From DATCLA01 sp036564195 (lineage in GTDB: Bacteria > Bacillota > UBA4882 > UBA8346), in NCBI GenBank assembly GCA_036564195.1, contig DATCLA010000190.1:1-42093 (forward strand): a stretch of 42,093 nt of DNA, written 5' to 3'. Each line of letters starts with the position of its first letter. Positions within the stretch are counted from its first letter, which is position 1. The notes under the pieces were generated by a model. The model was not told where the DNA came from. It saw only the letters and a program-made list of their open reading frames with translations, and made no database searches. This document shows positions 41,482 to 42,093 of this stretch, in pieces. Position numbers and translations under genes: made by a program.

Positions 41482-42093
41482 TTACTTACGCACTTCGTAA
41501 GGGACGCCAACAGCCGCCGGGGCTACCGATTTACCGACTACTCCGAGAATCAGAAGGATAGTTAGAACATAAGGCAGCATATGAAGGAATTGTTTGGGAA
41601 ATTCCAGACCGAAAAGTTGAAATTGGCCTTCCAGTGCTTCAGCGAAACCAAACAGCAGACTGGCTAGAGTCGCTCCCACCGGGTGCCATTTACCGGAGAT
41701 TACAGCTGCCAGGGCGATAAAGCCTTTACCGGCGGTCATGTTTTCTTTAAATAAGTCCATTGACCCCAAAGAGAGGTAAACACCGGCCAGTCCACTGAAA
41801 CAGCCACTTAAAATCACTGCAAAATAGCGGACTTTCCGGACGCTGATCCCTACGGTGGTTGCAGCTTCGGGATTTTCACCAACCGCTCGGATTCGTAACC
41901 CAGCGGCGGTTTTAAACAAAAAGAAACTGGAGACGGCTACCAGCAAAAGGGCCAAGTATACCAGGGGGTTTAGTCTTCCTATAGCTTCACCTAAAAAAGG
42001 GATTTGACTAAGGAACGGTACTTGCCAATCGGCAATTTTGGTAACCGAATCCGACTGACCGGTAGTGTTAAAGATTTTTTGTAATAGTAAAGC
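41482..42093 (-). CDS. ABC transporter permease, nucleoside/simple-sugar type (NupQ/YufQ-like), 5' partial
   Basis: The frame is open to the right edge, so the N-terminal part is outside. The 203 visible residues are the C-terminal part of a BPD_transp_2 permease: GLRIRAVGENPEAATTVGI (the loop that contacts the ATPase), then KVRYFAVILSGCFSGLAGVYLSLG and GKGFIALAAVISGKWHPVGA, with four or five membrane segments. This pattern fits the second permease of BmpA-type nucleoside importers. The partner permease, ATPase and binding-protein genes would lie to the right. Convergent with the reductase gene, 22 nt away. Confidence 0.88.
   Translation of the reverse strand, partial: ALLLQKIFNTTGQSDSVTKIADWQVPFLSQIPFLGEAIGRLNPLVYLALLLVAVSSFFLFKTAAGLRIRAVGENPEAATTVGISVRKVRYFAVILSGCFSGLAGVYLSLGSMDLFKENMTAGKGFIALAAVISGKWHPVGATLASLLFGFAEALEGQFQLFGLEFPKQFLHMLPYVLTILLILGVVGKSVAPAAVGVPYEVRK

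Noticed and set aside
1..42093. CRISPR arrays, insertion sequences, rRNA genes
   Set aside because: No spaced direct repeats of CRISPR type, no transposase motifs with terminal repeats, and no rRNA sequence were seen on reading the window.

Overview
The window looks like a chromosomal segment of an anaerobic member of the Bacillota (Firmicutes). Evidence: YesM/YesN-type regulators, strong GGAGG ribosome binding sites, sigma-A type promoters, the order rpmE - DUF1385 (YqhQ) - prfA - prmC, a two-iron desulfoferrodoxin and a Clostridium-like glutaredoxin/flavoprotein pair. Against a plain monoderm, it holds five intact paralogues of a small secreted beta-rich protein that all end in Phe, usually Tyr/Phe-Arg-Phe, which is the signature of outer-membrane beta-barrels. 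A diderm lineage such as Limnochordia/Hydrogenisporales is the best guess. This is an inference, because no 16S rRNA is present.

Layout. 1-8.7 kb: an Fe3+/hexose-phosphate-type ABC importer (binding protein, ATPase, fused permease), a phosphohexomutase, a YesM/YesN two-component system and a YihX-like HAD phosphatase; together this reads as a sugar-phosphate uptake locus. 9.1-10.6 kb: a secreted CBM2-CE2 acetyl-xylan-esterase type protein. 10.9-12.3 kb: a stand-alone murD. 12.7-15.5 kb: a promoter-led four-gene nucleotide cassette (5'-nucleotidase, PnuC-like transporter, divergent thymidylate synthase with the Asn-to-Asp switch of dCMP enzymes, DUF84 NTPase). 15.6-18.7 kb: an FMN glutamate-synthase-domain protein and a DUF4139 secreted protein. 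18.8-20.7 kb (minus): a NatAB-like ABC-2 exporter, preceded by a 21-residue KdpF-like membrane microprotein.

21.3-22.9 kb: desulfoferrodoxin under a promoter with PerR-like palindromes, then a decay zone with a broken thioredoxin reductase, tRNA-Leu(CAA) with its own promoter and terminator, and a shredded sixth barrel paralogue. 22.9-27.2 kb: the five barrel paralogues, two on plus and three on minus. 27.4-31.2 kb (minus): YigZ, two tandem secreted paralogues of unknown function and an M30-like zinc-metallopeptidase lipoprotein. 31.6-35.4 kb: a COG2509 flavoprotein, an RlmI-type rRNA methyltransferase and a radical SAM protein. 35.5-38.8 kb: rpmE, DUF1385, prfA, prmC. 38.9-42.1 kb: a TolB-like propeller, the glutaredoxin and AhpF-like reductase pair, and the 3' part of a nucleoside-type ABC permease.

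The two most notable signals are the barrel family with its remnant, and the nucleotide cassette whose thymidylate synthase homologue is predicted to act on a cytosine nucleotide. All assignments rest on reading motifs by eye; no database search or structure prediction was run.
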